This document shows, piece after piece, positions 9,094-18,154 of a DNA stretch of 64,000 nt; the stretch's first letter is position 1; the number at the start of each line of letters is the position of its first letter. This DNA is from CAZSXU01 sp964610505 (lineage in GTDB: Bacteria > Arandabacterota > Arandabacteria > JAGLYR01). The DNA is taken from NCBI GenBank assembly GCA_964610505.1, contig CAZSXU010000020.1:1-64000 (forward strand). The letters run 5' to 3'. Both the position numbers and the translations under genes were made by a program. The notes under the pieces are model-generated. The model was not told the origin of the DNA. It worked only from the letters and a program-made list of their open reading frames with translations, and searched no databases.

Positions 9094-9561
9094 CTATCTC
9101 CGATTGAGGGTCTCCGCGATGCGCTCCGCTTCCTGTTCCGTGAAATTCCCGGCGATGATCGCCCGGCCCCCGAGGATGGGAGCGTTGATGACGGGCGCCG
9201 ACACGAGCCTGCCGTCAACCAGGATTCCCATTCGTTCCTTCACGTGATCCGTCGTAACCTCTGCAAAGGTCCTCCTGCCGCCCTCCGTGAGCGTCAGCTC
9301 GACCACCCGTTCACCCTGCCATCCCGACACCTTCGCGGCCGCCACGTCCGCGTTGGAGAGCACCACCTCATCGTGAACGTAGAAAGCCCGCCCCGATTCC
9401 TGGAGGACGAATTCCGTCAATCCCTCTCCCGCTTCCTCCCCGGCCAGGCGAAATTCGATACACACGTCCTTGCCGCAGCCGCTGAGCATCAAAAATAGAA
9501 ACAGAGCGACCCCGCAAACGGCGAGCATGAGGCCAACAAGCAGAGCGACGGTTGTTCTCAT
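9094..9561 (-). CDS. Orphan SecD P1-head domain lipoprotein
   Basis: A 155-residue lipoprotein (hydrophobic segment ending in the lipobox LSGC) with a GGAGGA site before the ATG. The mature part is essentially the periplasmic head subdomain of SecD: VELTLTEGGRRTFAEVT, then ILVDGRLVSAPVINAPILGG and AGNFTEQEAERIAETL, matching the conserved (V/L)DG-x-V-x-SAP ... I-x-G-x-FT-x-E-E-A pattern. In real SecD this domain is embedded in a much larger membrane protein; here there are no transmembrane helices beyond the signal. Its role is unknown. It lies downstream of the methyltransferase gene and immediately before repeat copy A. Confidence 0.8.
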   Translation of the reverse strand: MRTTVALLVGLMLAVCGVALFLFLMLSGCGKDVCIEFRLAGEEAGEGLTEFVLQESGRAFYVHDEVVLSNADVAAAKVSGWQGERVVELTLTEGGRRTFAEVTTDHVKERMGILVDGRLVSAPVINAPILGGRAIIAGNFTEQEAERIAETLNRR

Positions 9562-9645
9562 CCCTGTCTCCTCCCCTTAGACGTGTCTCGGAGTTCCTGC
9601 TATCCTTACCCGCCACGCCGGAAAAGATTCAAAACGGCGGGGGCT

Positions 9646-10667
9646 CTATCCGCCCACCCGGCCGGTGAACATCGTATAGGTCAGAAACGCGTAATAGTCC
9701 GGGAGATTGAGAATGAAATCCGGGGACTCGGGATCACAGAGACGCTCGTACTCGGCCCAGTCCTCCTTCGAGACTTCCGGTTCGGCGGTCTCCCAGAACA
9801 TCGGAATCGTGAGGATCAACGCTTGTCGAATCACATCGGACAGGGGAGCGCGAGCTTCGGCCACGAACGTGCGCGCCGCGAGATCCTCAAGACCCGCATC
9901 CCGCATCCAGTCCAGAGCCCGCAGGAAATGGAGCGAAGGATCCATTCCTTCCCTGAACGGTTCAAGCGCCGGAGACGTTGCGTTCAACCGGGCCTCCAGG
10001 AGGGGATGGCCGGGAAGGAGTTTCTGCGAAGACCAGAAGACGACCGCGATCCTGCCTCCGGGGCGAACCACGCGCGCCAGTTCCGCAAGCGGGCCTCGAT
10101 GATCTTTGATGGGGTGCCCGGATCCCGGCGCCCCGACCCACAGCGTGTCCGCGCACCATGCCCAGTCAAATGTATCGTTCTCGAATGGAAGGTGATGGAT
10201 GTCTCCCTTCCGGAAGTCCATCCGGTCCGCCAGGCCGGACTCGGCCGCGAGCGTCTCACTGCGGGCGAGGAATTCGGGCGAGACATCGAGACCCGTGACC
10301 TGTCCGTCGGGTCCCACGGCCCCGGCCAGGAGAACGGCGTTGTGGCCGATGCCGCACCCGGCATCGAGCCCACGGCTTCCCTCGGGAAGACCCAGCGCCT
10401 CGATTGCGCCCCGAATCGCCGGTTCCCTCAGGGGATGAATCCTTGTCAGTCGGTCGGCATACACGTCGGGATCATTGTCCCGCGCACTGCGGCCGTCCNN
10501 NNNNNNNNNNNNNNNNNNNNNNNNNNNNNNNNNNNNNNNNNNNNNNNNNNNNNNNNNNNNNNNNNNNNNNNNNNNNNNNNNNNNNNNNNNNNNNNNNNTG
10601 TCAGTCGGTCGGCATACACGTCGGGATCATTGTCCCGCGCACTGCGGCCGTCCTTCTTGGCCGTCAT
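9646..10667 (-). CDS. Class I SAM-dependent methyltransferase, interrupted by an artefactual gap
   Basis: The start at 10667 (MTAKKDGRSARDND...) follows an AGGAGGG site. The Rossmann motif GLDAGCGIGHNAVLLAG and a motif II/III region (GLDVSPEFLARS; KGDIHHLPFENDTFDWAWCADTLW) identify a Methyltransf_11/25-type enzyme of unknown substrate. The 100-N gap (10499-10598) falls near the N-terminus and is flanked by an identical 55-base sequence. Collapsing one copy and the Ns leaves 867 bp, exactly 289 codons, so the real gene is intact with 288 residues. The C-terminal part has no domain I recognise. Confidence 0.85.
10444..10653. other. Assembly gap with duplicated 55-base flanks
   Basis: Bases 10444-10498 and 10599-10653 are identical, separated by exactly 100 Ns. 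This is the signature of two contigs sharing a k-mer-length overlap that were scaffolded without merging. The duplication should not be read as biology. Confidence 0.95.
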
Positions 10668-10724
10668 GAACGTCCCTCCTGCATTCGAAGCCAGCCACAG
10701 ATTGCATGGACTCAAAGTCAAGAT

Positions 10725-11010
10725 CCGTAGCCACAGATTGCACAGATGAAGAGCGGGTGAAGAAGTTGTCGATTCGGATCTTCGATTCGAATCTACAACC
10801 AGGCGAGACGATGTTTCAAGTCGCGCTCACCTGGAGATGTCTGCATGGTCACAGCACCCTGAACATTCCTGATAGAGAACCCGTTGAATGTCCCTCTCGG
10901 TGAGGCAAGAACTTGCCTCACCGGTTTTCAAAATCTGTGTAATCTGTGAAATCTGTGGCTCGCTCTTGACCTTGTCCTTCCGTGAATCCGTGAAATTTGT
11001 GGCTAAGGTT
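10725..11010. repeat. CACAGAT element, full copy B
   Basis: The left arm AGCCACAGATTGCACAGAT plus GAAGAGCGG is identical to copy A, and homology extends outward through TCAAAGTCAAGATCC (from about 10712). Hairpin 1 is GTTGT.GATTCG with CGAATC.ACAAC (10764-10798). Hairpin 2 is CCAGGCGAGACG (10799-10810) closing with CCTGG (10830-10834). Hairpin 3 is a perfect 12-bp stem with an AA loop (10898-10909/10912-10923). The right arm carries three AATCTGTG units (10931-10957), then GCTCGCTCTTGACCTTG and an outer degenerate arm ending TGTGGCTAAGG (10998-11008), the inverse of the left end. It ends about 12 bp from the stop codon at 11022. Confidence 0.82.
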
Positions 11011-11021
11011 TTGCTCTTCCC

Positions 11022-12917
11022 CTACTCCTCGATTCTATACGCCGCGACGCGGTCGCCGTAGAAGGTCGGCGTAACGATGAGCTTCTTCTTTGGAATGTAC
11101 TCGAAGTCCGCGGACTTCACCTCCGGGGTGGTCGTGTCAAGCAGCTTGGTCGTCCGGCCCTTGGACGTCACGCGGAAGATCCTCCCCTCCCATTGCGACA
11201 CCAGGTACGTGCCCTTCGAATACCGCTCGATCCCGTCGATGATCCCCGCGCACAGTTCCACGACCGTTCGGACCTTCTTGTTCTTGAGATGGGCCGCCTT
11301 CACGCTGTAGTCCCCGTTGTTGCCCCAGAGGAGATCGTCGCCGTCGATCAACAGTGCGTTGGGACTCTCCACGTCCTCGTCCAGCCACACCGCGAATGCT
11401 CCGTCCGCATATCGCCAGATGACGCTCTTCTGTGAATCGGAGAAGTAGACGCGTCCCTTGCCGTCCACCGCGATGTCGTTCAGAAACCCGGACTCGGGCG
11501 CCTCGTGCCGCTCAACGATCTCGCCGGTTTCCAGGTCCGCCTCCACGAACCCTCCCCTCTCCACCACGAACAAACGGTCCTTGTGAATCGTCATTCCCGT
11601 CGGATTCTTCAGCCCCTTGACCCACTCGAGATCTCGAATGGTGCCGTCCAGATCCACCCGGGACACGAATTGATTGCCCGAGGCCGGACCGCGGCCCATC
11701 ACATCGTAGTTCGATACGTACAGCACGCGCCGGTCGGAATCGTACACCACGGATTCGGGCGTTCGGAGCTTCTTCTCGCTTTCCCATGCCTTCTCCACAC
11801 CGTGCGCCGCGAACACCGCATCCCCGTCCTTGGCCTGGAACCCCCAGCCGCCGAACCCTTCCAGAAGCAGGAGGAGAAGCTCGTTGTCGCCCTTCGCAAG
11901 CGGCAGGTAGATCGAGTCGTGCCAGCCCACGATTCCGAGGAAGGATGGATCTCTGGACTGGTAGGAGCTGTTTCCGAAGAACCTGAGCTCGCCGTTGAGA
12001 AACAGACTCACGGCGTCGCTGTAGCCCAACATGATCTCCCGCACGCCCTCCCGGTCGGCATGAAGGGTGGTCCGGGCCAACACGCAGTCGGGCCCTCCCC
12101 CCAGCCGGCCCGTGTAGCGCGCCACGTCGACCAACCCCTGGGGTTCCGGCTCGACCCTCCGCCACTCCAGGTTCGAAAGCAGTTCCCGCTCGGGATAGAC
12201 CTCAATGTCGATGCTGCTCATCGGAAACGGATCGGAGAGTTCCCAGTCGGTGATGACGCCGGGTGGAGGTTCAATCGCCGGCGCCGCTTCAAGCCCCAGA
12301 TCGTCGTCCAACCGGTAGTGGAAATCGGAGAAATAGGCTGCCTGGTTCGGAGCGGACATGATCCCGATGGAACCCTTGCTTGCCCCGTGTTTGAGATCGG
12401 GAATCTCAAGCGCCGGCGTGTCCATGTTCCCGAAGAAGACACGGGCCTGCGTCCCGGAGACTTCGATCCTGAGCGGGATCCATGTGCCTTCCTCGATTCT
12501 CGTCCGCGCCGTGAATCCCTCACCGCTGTAGAGCTGCCAGCTCGAAATCCCGTTGGTGGACGGCGTGTACTGGAGCGCATCCGGGTAGAAAGGCTCCCGG
12601 TGGGGCCGGATATAGAAGTGCTCGTAGTTGCCGGCGTCCTGCATCCGGAAGAAGAGCCCCGGGTATCCGCGGACGTCCTCCTCCACGGCGAAGTCCACCT
12701 CAATGACCCCGTTCTCGAACTCGACGTCCTTGAGGACGGCGTACCCTCTCATGGCCGTGCGGCCGAGGTAGTCGACGACCTCCATGTTGGGCGACTCCCA
12801 GCGGTCTGATTCAAACTCGATCACTTCGTTCTCGGCGTTGACCGGGTACGAGACGAGGAGCATACCTCCCAACAGGAAGGCGCTCCACGCGAGAAGATCC
12901 CGCTTTCCTTTCGTCAT
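11022..12917 (-). CDS. Secreted protein with LamG/DUF1080-like domain and SMP-30/NHL-type propeller
   Basis: A 631-residue protein with start at 12917 (AGGAG site, signal peptide ending near YPVNA). Residues ~20-210 look like a concanavalin-type laminin-G fold of the 3-keto-disaccharide hydrolase (DUF1080) group (GVIEVDFAVEEDVRGYPGLF; YEHFYIRPH). A middle jelly-roll-like segment follows. The C-terminal ~260 residues form a six-bladed SMP-30/gluconolactonase-like propeller (NDIAVDGKGRVYFSDSQKS; VESPNALLIDGDDLLWGNNG). Sugar or lactone binding is plausible; no enzyme activity can be assigned. A good sigma-70 promoter lies at 12998-13026. Confidence 0.75.
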   Translation of the reverse strand: MTKGKRDLLAWSAFLLGGMLLVSYPVNAENEVIEFESDRWESPNMEVVDYLGRTAMRGYAVLKDVEFENGVIEVDFAVEEDVRGYPGLFFRMQDAGNYEHFYIRPHREPFYPDALQYTPSTNGISSWQLYSGEGFTARTRIEEGTWIPLRIEVSGTQARVFFGNMDTPALEIPDLKHGASKGSIGIMSAPNQAAYFSDFHYRLDDDLGLEAAPAIEPPPGVITDWELSDPFPMSSIDIEVYPERELLSNLEWRRVEPEPQGLVDVARYTGRLGGGPDCVLARTTLHADREGVREIMLGYSDAVSLFLNGELRFFGNSSYQSRDPSFLGIVGWHDSIYLPLAKGDNELLLLLLEGFGGWGFQAKDGDAVFAAHGVEKAWESEKKLRTPESVVYDSDRRVLYVSNYDVMGRGPASGNQFVSRVDLDGTIRDLEWVKGLKNPTGMTIHKDRLFVVERGGFVEADLETGEIVERHEAPESGFLNDIAVDGKGRVYFSDSQKSVIWRYADGAFAVWLDEDVESPNALLIDGDDLLWGNNGDYSVKAAHLKNKKVRTVVELCAGIIDGIERYSKGTYLVSQWEGRIFRVTSKGRTTKLLDTTTPEVKSADFEYIPKKKLIVTPTFYGDRVAAYRIEE

Positions 12918-12997
12918 TGTAGATCTCCTTAGGGCATAGGGGAATGCTAAGCACTGCCGAGGGGGGCTGCTCTGATCCTGCAAGAGGCACAACGAGC

Positions 12998-13026
12998 ACT
13001 ATACCCGCGAAGCCCGCCGGCGTCAA
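12998..13026 (-). promoter_or_regulatory. Sigma-70-type promoter for the LamG/propeller gene
   Basis: On the minus strand, -35 TTGACG (13026-13021) and -10 TATAGT (13003-12998) each match five of six consensus bases and are exactly 17 bp apart. Transcription would begin near 12991, about 75 nt before the ATG at 12917. Confidence 0.65.
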
Positions 13027-13146
13027 TGGGGAGGCCCGCTCCTCGTAGATCCCATAAGACTCCTAGGACCTATGCGCCTGTCGAAAAACTACCCCTCCAA
13101 CGGTCCGGTCGTCTTTCTCAGCAGGATCTCGGTGTTGTTTCGTTCG

Positions 13147-13193
13147 GGGCCTTGCGCCGCGGCAAAGATCCGGCGGTCGCTCAGGACGAACGG
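13147..13193 (-). repeat. Composite repeat: CCGCCGGA...TTTGCCGCGG unit plus half a REP
   Basis: On the minus strand, 13176-13147 matches 17964-17993 over 30 bp with one mismatch (CCGCCGGA, CCTTTGCC or TCTTTGCC, GCGGCGCAAGGCCC). It is joined to CTCAGGACGAACGG (13180-13193), the right half of the REP-like palindrome at 4212-4237. The centre TTGCCGCGGCGCAA is nearly self-complementary. Confidence 0.65.
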
Positions 13194-13198
13194 TGAAG

Positions 13199-13246
13199 CG
13201 CCATCTCTCCCTTTCGCCCTTTCGCCCATTCGCCCATTCGCCCCTT
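13199..13246. repeat. Short tandem repeat of TTCGCCCA-type units
   Basis: Between the LamG/propeller gene and the M14 gene, TTCGCCC recurs about five times with a 7-10 bp period (CTTTCGCCC, TTTCGCCC, ATTCGCCC, ATTCGCCC, CTTCAG). It overlaps the 3' end of the M14 gene and probably arose by slippage. Confidence 0.5.
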
Positions 13247-15030
13247 CAGTGTTTAAGTCGTTCCACGACGCTCCGCTCAACGATCTTCCCCACGGGGTAC
13301 ACGTTCATTCGGTCGTCCCAATACGGAGTCCGCCGGTAAAACCAGAGAAGAGCGCCCCACTGATCTCCGGCCAACGTCGAGTCCTCGGAAACCGCCTGGC
13401 GAAACTCCTCCTCCAATCCCGGGTTTGCGGCGATCATCTCGCGCGCCATCGCCTCCATCACGTAGGTCTCCGTGTACTCTTTGCGCTCGAAGATGGGGTC
13501 GAAGAAACCCCAGCCAACGTAGGAATCCGGTGCCTCGGGCTCGAGCACGTGCGCGGCCACGCGGGCGGCGCGCTGGTTCATGTCGATGAGCGCGGAACCG
13601 GGCGGGAAAGTTCGCACTTCCTCCATCTCCTCCACTTCATACCGTGCACGGTGGCGGCCCTCGTACGGCCGCTCGCTCCAGTGAACGTCACGGAACCTGT
13701 AGGATGTCACCCGAATCTCCTCCGGCTCCCGCAGCCGCTCCACGGCCACCCCATGCATCTCCAACCGCCGGATCACTTCCCCCCACTCCGCCGGGATCAC
13801 GTACGCCTCGGGAAGCCGAACGCTCGCAGCGGGTACCTGTTTGTTGAAGTGGGGAATCCGCCACGTCACGGGAATGTTCGTATACTTGTGCCAGGGCCCA
13901 CCCGTGAGATCGCTCTCCTCCACCTCATACTCGTACCCGAGGAAGTCGATGATCACCGAGTCGGAGGTCGAGGTGTATTGAACCGGCAGCGGCTCTTCCC
14001 GGAACCGTGAACTCGCGGTCAGCCGGTCGGCCTCGATACCGAGCCGCACGATCGTCTCGTGCTCTCGGGCAAGTAGAGCCAACGTGTGGCGTAGGATCTC
14101 GTAGGTCGCCATCACCCGCGTACGGTAGTCCTTCAGCATGTGGGTTTCCACCAGGAGGCCGACCCGGTTGTGGAGGGCCGCATATCCCTCGGAGAGCGCG
14201 GGCGGGGCGACCCAGCTGATGATCCCGCTCTTCGGTTCGTGGCGCTCCCGAAACCATACATAGGGAATGAGCGGAAATCCCGACGCGTCCATTTCCTTTT
14301 CGATGAACGGAAGGTAGATGTCGCGGGTCCAACCGGTCAGGCCCGGCGCCAGGTTGCCGTGGAGCTCCAGACCGTAGCTGATCGCGTACTGGTAGTCGGC
14401 GCCGTCGGTCGTGTGGCAATCGACAAAGAAATCGGGAAGCCACTCGACGAATAAACGAACCCAGTCCTGCATTTCGGGAGCATCGGCCTTGAGAAAGTCG
14501 CGGTTGAGGTTGAGATTCTGCGCCGTGGCCCTCCACCCCATTTCCGCCGGCCCGTTCTGATTGATCCGGTTGTAGGGACTCGAGCGCTCGTGCCCGTCTA
14601 CGTTGAAGATCGGGATGAAGAGGATCGTCACGCGCCGGAGGAGATCCGAGTGCTTCTTCTCCATCACCAGATCCCGGAGAAGCATCAATCCGGCGTCCTT
14701 GCCGGCAATCTCTCCGCTGTGAATGCCCGCCTCGATCAGGATGACGGCATTCCGGGTGCTCCGAACCGCGTCGGGAGAGAAGTGACCCCGGCGATCCACA
14801 ACGAGAAGGGGAAGGTCCCGCCCCTGGGGACTTACGCCGAAGGTGGTGTAGTGAACCCAGTCGGATGCCTCCGCAAGGCGCTTGCAGTAATCGACCGTGG
14901 CTTCGTAGGGCGGCGTTTCCCGAAAGTCCGACCTCTCGCAATCGGTGATCCAGTCTTCGGCGGAACAGAGCGCCGCCGGGAGCGCGAGCAGTATTGTCAG
15001 GAGACCTGCAGTGGTTATCCAGCGGTGCAT
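13246..15030 (-). CDS. Secreted M14 family zinc carboxypeptidase
   Basis: A 594-residue exported metallopeptidase. The start at 15030 is chosen because a signal peptide follows (ITTAGLLTILLALPAALCSA); the ribosome site is weak (GGGGGT). Zinc ligands are H104 and E107 in GIHSGEIAG and H206 in FFVDCHTTDG; the substrate-binding NLNLNRDF motif (R177) and a catalytic-Glu region (GLLVETHMLKDY) are present. The N-terminal ~340 residues form the carboxypeptidase fold; the C-terminal ~250 residues are a family extension. It probably trims peptides outside the cytoplasm. It lies divergent from the C25 peptidase gene, with 311 bp between the two starts. Confidence 0.88.
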   Translation of the reverse strand: MHRWITTAGLLTILLALPAALCSAEDWITDCERSDFRETPPYEATVDYCKRLAEASDWVHYTTFGVSPQGRDLPLLVVDRRGHFSPDAVRSTRNAVILIEAGIHSGEIAGKDAGLMLLRDLVMEKKHSDLLRRVTILFIPIFNVDGHERSSPYNRINQNGPAEMGWRATAQNLNLNRDFLKADAPEMQDWVRLFVEWLPDFFVDCHTTDGADYQYAISYGLELHGNLAPGLTGWTRDIYLPFIEKEMDASGFPLIPYVWFRERHEPKSGIISWVAPPALSEGYAALHNRVGLLVETHMLKDYRTRVMATYEILRHTLALLAREHETIVRLGIEADRLTASSRFREEPLPVQYTSTSDSVIIDFLGYEYEVEESDLTGGPWHKYTNIPVTWRIPHFNKQVPAASVRLPEAYVIPAEWGEVIRRLEMHGVAVERLREPEEIRVTSYRFRDVHWSERPYEGRHRARYEVEEMEEVRTFPPGSALIDMNQRAARVAAHVLEPEAPDSYVGWGFFDPIFERKEYTETYVMEAMAREMIAANPGLEEEFRQAVSEDSTLAGDQWGALLWFYRRTPYWDDRMNVYPVGKIVERSVVERLKH

Positions 15031-15341
15031 GGGTACCCCCTGGTTCAAGGCTCTTCGATCCGAGCGCGTGTCGCCCGGCGAGAGAAACAAGGAAACATCG
15101 ATTTCGAGGATTATACAACCGGAACGAGGAAACCGGAAGAGACCGTTTGGCCGGGCTATGGGGGCTGGTTGGAGTCATTCACATTCGGGGCGATGCGAAT
15201 GGAATATTGCGAGCGAAGACCGCCGGAATGTGGTATAATCGAACAGTGGAAGATGCCTAAGAAGAGATGCAAGGCAAATCGTCTAATAGATTGTATAATC
15301 GTGTGATCAGCGGGCAGCCTGTTCGGACAAAGGAGTCCATC
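15031..15341. promoter_or_regulatory. Divergent promoter region between two peptidase genes
   Basis: No gene is seen in this AT-richer stretch. Three perfect -10 hexamers are present: TATAAT on the minus strand (15115-15110) for the M14 gene, and two on the plus strand (15233-15238 and 15294-15299) for the C25 gene. Their -35 boxes are poor. The two secreted peptidases may share control here. Confidence 0.45.
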
Positions 15342-17756
15342 ATGCAGATTTCAACGGCTCTGAGATCGGGGCGTTCGGCGTTTCCGGCAGGTTTGGTGAT
15401 TGCGATCTTCGCCCTCCTGGCGTTCTCGCCTCCGGCGGTGGGCGGGTTCGGATCGACGGAGATCCGGTTCGAGGGCGGCCGCTACGAGGTCCGCACCTCA
15501 ATCCGTTTCTCTCCAGACGAGGTGTCGTTCGGGACGTCCATGGGGTATGACACGATCCGTCTCGAGGGATGCGACGGCCTCAACCGGGCCGGCCGGCCCG
15601 ACCTTCCGTCCAAGAGCATCCGAATGGCTCTCCCGGAGGGAATGAAGGTGACCGCCGCCCGCGCGCACAGCGTCCGGTGGGCCGAGCTTCCCGGGACGTA
15701 CCGGGTCCTCCCCGCACGGCCGCCCCGGCCCATCTCTCCCGACGCCCGGGAGATCCCCCTCTGCGGACCCGACCCACGGATCTACGAATCCGCCGGCGCG
15801 TACCCGGCCACCGAGCTGGAACTCGTCCGGCAGAGTGATCTGGCAGGCCAGAGTTTTGCAATGCTCCGCATCCATCCGATTCGCTATCTTCCGGCGGAAG
15901 GGAAACTGTTCTTCGCGCACTCCATCGACATCATCCTCGAAGGCCTGCCGGGCCACCGTTGCGGGGACTACCTGCCCGATCGGATCAGCGACCGGGCGTG
16001 CGCGGCGTACGAACGCGCGCTTCGAGAGTCGGTGCTCAACCCCCGTGACGTGAACCCGACAGTGCTTCCGGGGTCCACGTCGCGCGGCGTCGCGCCGGGC
16101 GCTTACGAATACGTGATCATCACCCAGGCGGACTGGGTGGATGACTTCCAGCCTCTGGCGGATTGGAGAATGAAGACCGGAGTGCCGTCCACCATCGTGA
16201 CGACCGAGTGGATCTACACGACCGCCGGCTATTCCGGATCCGACCTGGAGAAGGTCCGGGCGTTCGTGGCGGACGCCCACGCGACCTGGGGCGCGACCGA
16301 CTTCCTCCTCGGCGGCGACAGCAACGTGATCCCCCACCACGTGCGGACGATCACCGTTCCGGATTACTCGACGGACGACATCTCCAACGACACCTACTAC
16401 GCGGACTACGACGAGGACTGGGTGCTGGAGGTCAACGTCGGCCGGGCGACGGCCCGGACCACCCTGCAGATTGCCAAGATCATCGGCAAGATCTTCACGT
16501 ACGAGAAGACGCCTCCGGCCGGCTACGTGACCACGGCCGCCTTTTTCGGTATGGACATCGGCACCTGCGGCGACGACTACGGAGAGACCTCCAAGGAGAA
16601 CTATATCCGCCCATACCTGCCGCCTGCCTGGACGCTCACCACCGAGTACGACAGCGAACCCGGTACGCATAAGGCCGACATCCTCGGTATCCTCAACACC
16701 GGACACCACCTGGTGAATCACCACGACCACTGCAACGTAGACTGCATGGGTACCGGATGGATCTGTCATGCCGAGCTGATGTACAACGCGGACGTCGATG
16801 CTCTGACCAACGCGGACCGCCTGAGCATCATCTTCGCGGTTGGGTGCCACCCGTGTGATTTCCCTGCGGCCCCGGCCTGCATCGCCGAGAAATTCCAGCG
16901 GGCAAATCCTACAGGCGGAGCGGTCGCTTTTATGGGGAACACGTTTACCGGATGGGGCGGGTCCATCGAGGACCAGGACCACTACAATCTTCGGCAGGAC
17001 CGACTGTTCTATCGCAACCTGTTTGAACTTGGAATCCACCACCTGGGCGAGAATTTCACTCGCCTCAAGAACGACGCGTTTGCCCCCGGCGATCCCTACA
17101 ACCTCTGCGAGTACACGTTCACGGAAATGCACCTCATCGGAGATCCGGGGCTCACGATCTGGACCGAGGATCCGGGTGTTCTCGTCGTCAGCCACGACGG
17201 CACGGTGCCCGTGGGCCAACCCGCGACGTTCCCGGTTCAGGTATCCGACGGCCGTGCCCCGGTGGACGGGGCGACGGTCTGCCTGTGGAAGGACGGCGAT
17301 GTCTACGAGATCGAAGAAACATCCGGTGGGACCGCCACCTTCAATTTCACGCCGGCCTCCGAGGGGACGCTCTTCGTGACGGCACGCAAGCACAACTATC
17401 TGCCGAACGAGGGCTCGGCTCTCGTGACGGATCTGTCTTCGGTGGCCAGGAGCGACGAGCGTGCGCCGGCTCGCCTCGAGTTGACGTCCATCTCCCCGAA
17501 TCCGTTCAACCCCGTGACCGAGATCACGTATGCCGTCCCGTCGGCACCGGCGCCCGGGACCGTCCATCTGACGATTTACGATTGCCGCGGGCGGCGGGTC
17601 TGCACACTCGTCTTGGCCGTGAAACCCGCAGGTCTTCACGCGGTCGCCTGGGACGGGCGGGACGACCGTGGAATCGAGGCGGCGAGCGGCGTGTACTTCT
17701 GCGAACTCCGGTGGAACGGAGAGAAGCGGACGAAGAGACTTGTCTTGCTGAAGTAG
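15342..17756 (+). CDS. Gingipain-like C25 cysteine peptidase with sorting domain
   Basis: An 804-residue secreted protease. The start at 15342 follows AAGGAG and is followed by a signal peptide; an earlier in-frame codon at 15267 has neither. A propeptide region (GYDTIRLEGCDGLNRAGRPDLPSK...) precedes the C25 catalytic domain (YEYVIITQADWVDDFQPLADW). The catalytic His lies in TGHHLVNHHDHCN (~residue 455-465) and the catalytic Cys in IFAVGCHPCDF (~residue 500). An Ig-like domain and an FlgD-like sorting domain (SPNPFNPVTEITYAVP ... VLLK) end the protein. In Bacteroidetes, C25 gingipains are classic type IX secretion cargo, consistent with surface export here. Confidence 0.9.
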   Translation: MQISTALRSGRSAFPAGLVIAIFALLAFSPPAVGGFGSTEIRFEGGRYEVRTSIRFSPDEVSFGTSMGYDTIRLEGCDGLNRAGRPDLPSKSIRMALPEGMKVTAARAHSVRWAELPGTYRVLPARPPRPISPDAREIPLCGPDPRIYESAGAYPATELELVRQSDLAGQSFAMLRIHPIRYLPAEGKLFFAHSIDIILEGLPGHRCGDYLPDRISDRACAAYERALRESVLNPRDVNPTVLPGSTSRGVAPGAYEYVIITQADWVDDFQPLADWRMKTGVPSTIVTTEWIYTTAGYSGSDLEKVRAFVADAHATWGATDFLLGGDSNVIPHHVRTITVPDYSTDDISNDTYYADYDEDWVLEVNVGRATARTTLQIAKIIGKIFTYEKTPPAGYVTTAAFFGMDIGTCGDDYGETSKENYIRPYLPPAWTLTTEYDSEPGTHKADILGILNTGHHLVNHHDHCNVDCMGTGWICHAELMYNADVDALTNADRLSIIFAVGCHPCDFPAAPACIAEKFQRANPTGGAVAFMGNTFTGWGGSIEDQDHYNLRQDRLFYRNLFELGIHHLGENFTRLKNDAFAPGDPYNLCEYTFTEMHLIGDPGLTIWTEDPGVLVVSHDGTVPVGQPATFPVQVSDGRAPVDGATVCLWKDGDVYEIEETSGGTATFNFTPASEGTLFVTARKHNYLPNEGSALVTDLSSVARSDERAPARLELTSISPNPFNPVTEITYAVPSAPAPGTVHLTIYDCRGRRVCTLVLAVKPAGLHAVAWDGRDDRGIEAASGVYFCELRWNGEKRTKRLVLLK

Positions 17757-18154
17757 ACGAAGCCGACCCTACGACAAGGCGCAACTGCCAAAACACGAAG
17801 GAGCGAGAGCGCTACGGGCCCTTTGTACTCGTCACCCGCCACGAGTCTTCCCCAATGCTCTTTTCCGAGATCTAATCTCCAATGTCGAATGTCCGCTTTC
17901 TGCTGTAGGCTCGGGCCGGCCGTGGTGAAGGTCCGCCGGATTGAGGCCGGCCGTGGCAGAGAGCCGCCGGACCTTTGCCGCGGCGCAAGGCCCGTGCCGT
18001 GAAACGCTGTCTACCCTCTTCACTTTGACCACGAATATTCCTAACCCCTCGCGTGTAGAACTTGACGAACGTGCCTCGTCGTATCACAATCCCACAGGGA
18101 CGGAGATCGCAGCGCGCTCTCCGGAATCAGAAAACATCAGACAGGGGGATTCTT
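17757..18154. other. Intergenic region with GC-rich repeats
   Basis: No gene is supported. GGCCGGCCGTGG occurs twice (about 17911 and 17945), each near a CCGCCGGA motif, and 17964-17993 is the plus-strand copy of the CCGCCGGA...TTTGCCGCGGCGCAAGG repeat also found at 13147-13176. The LemA ribosome site lies at the right end. Confidence 0.5.
17964..17993 (+). repeat. CCGCCGGA...TTTGCCGCGGCGCAAGG dispersed repeat
   Basis: A 30-bp sequence with a near-palindromic centre (TTGCCGCGGCGCAA), matching 13147-13176 in inverted orientation with one mismatch. A decayed relative may lie at about 29691-29735. All copies are extragenic. Confidence 0.6.

Noticed and set aside
10444..10653. Apparent 55-bp direct repeat
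   Set aside because: Identical flanks around exactly 100 Ns are an assembly artefact, and the gene is intact once they are merged.
13199..13246. CRISPR-like short tandem repeat
   Set aside because: Units are 7-10 bp with no spacers and no cas genes nearby; it is a slippage repeat.
15498..17639. 713-codon open frame on the minus strand
   Set aside because: It mirrors the C25 peptidase gene, whose catalytic motifs and sorting domain are clear; the antisense product matches nothing.
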